Part shown: in pieces, positions 32,229-32,319 of the stretch
Position numbering within the stretch: position 1 is the stretch's first letter
Layout of the letters: the number at the start of each line of letters is the position of its first letter
Assembly (NCBI GenBank): GCA_013821605.1
Contig: JACDGP010000057.1
Location: forward strand, 1-32,319
Reading direction: 5' to 3'
DNA: 32,319 nucleotides
Origin: Herpetosiphonaceae bacterium
GTDB lineage: Bacteria; Chloroflexota; Chloroflexia; Chloroflexales; Kallotenuaceae
Translations under genes and position numbers: made by a program
The notes under the pieces: generated by a model
What the model was told of the DNA's origin: nothing
What the model saw: the letters and a program-made list of their open reading frames with translations, nothing else
The model's database searches: none

Positions 32229-32319
32229 GAGCCCTCACGTCAGATCGGTGCTCCCGCAAGTCGGCCAAATGATGACCTTCGGGTGGCGGCGCGTCGGGTA
32301 TCGGCCAACCACGCCGCAA

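Noticed and set aside
32229-32319. Continuation of the GAF protein after a frameshift
   Set aside because: The three frames after the TAG show no recognisable output domain in the 91 bases available.

Overview
The window reads like part of a mid-to-high-GC bacterial chromosome, most plausibly a member of the Chloroflexota (inference from gene families and style; no rRNA or other definitive marker is present). The housekeeping genes (tatD, pyrG, recA, recX, a Pol I-type 5'-3' exonuclease) are bacterial. The accessory set fits that phylum: an XRE-STAND-TPR regulator, a CGNR zinc-finger regulator, a SgcJ/EcaC family protein, a PD40 lipoprotein, a pseudokinase-SH3b membrane protein and BREX remnants. 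Many starts are GTG or TTG. Extended -10 promoters (TGnTATAAT-like) recur.

Layout. 1-1.5 kb: the N-terminal part of a TgpA-type membrane protein (minus, running off the left edge) and tatD (minus). 1.6-7.8 kb: a large secreted protein with two near-identical C-terminal modules (minus), a divergent cytochrome P450 (plus), an ArsR-type DUF2087 regulator (minus) and a PD40 beta-propeller lipoprotein (plus). 7.8-12.7 kb: pyrG and the recA-recX-hypothetical-metallo-beta-lactamase-fold operon, all minus. 12.8-16.5 kb: a plus-strand operon of pseudokinase, class III sirtuin and glycerate 2-kinase, divergent from recA. 16.7-21.5 kb: an 861-aa STAND regulator (minus) divergent from two genes, one unrecognised and one resembling a GH-A glycoside hydrolase. 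21.5-26.7 kb: MarR regulator/SgcJ-EcaC divergent pair, exonuclease and alpha/beta hydrolase, two small-protein genes divergent from a CGNR regulator, and a DinB-fold protein. 26.7-30.5 kb: an orphan antitoxin-like gene and a decayed defence locus. 30.5-32.3 kb: an MBL-fold hydrolase and a coiled-coil/GAF protein.

The most striking region is 27.0-30.5 kb. Read on the minus strand it follows the gene order of a type 3 BREX phage-exclusion system: BrxF-like, a BrxC-like N-terminal stub, the C-terminal third of a probable PglX-type methyltransferase, an MNT nucleotidyltransferase where the helicase would be, a PglZ pseudogene with several frameshifts and an amber codon, and a BrxA-position protein. 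A deletion scar joins the BrxC-like start codon region to the methyltransferase tail, and an intergenic palindromic repeat abuts the PglZ 5' end. The system is almost certainly inactive.

Several control regions are unusually legible: a perfect 12-4-12 palindrome between the MarR and SgcJ/EcaC genes; two consensus divergent promoters with two inverted repeats in front of the CGNR regulator; a hairpin inside the likely pyrG leader; and an SOS-like box inside the recA promoter.
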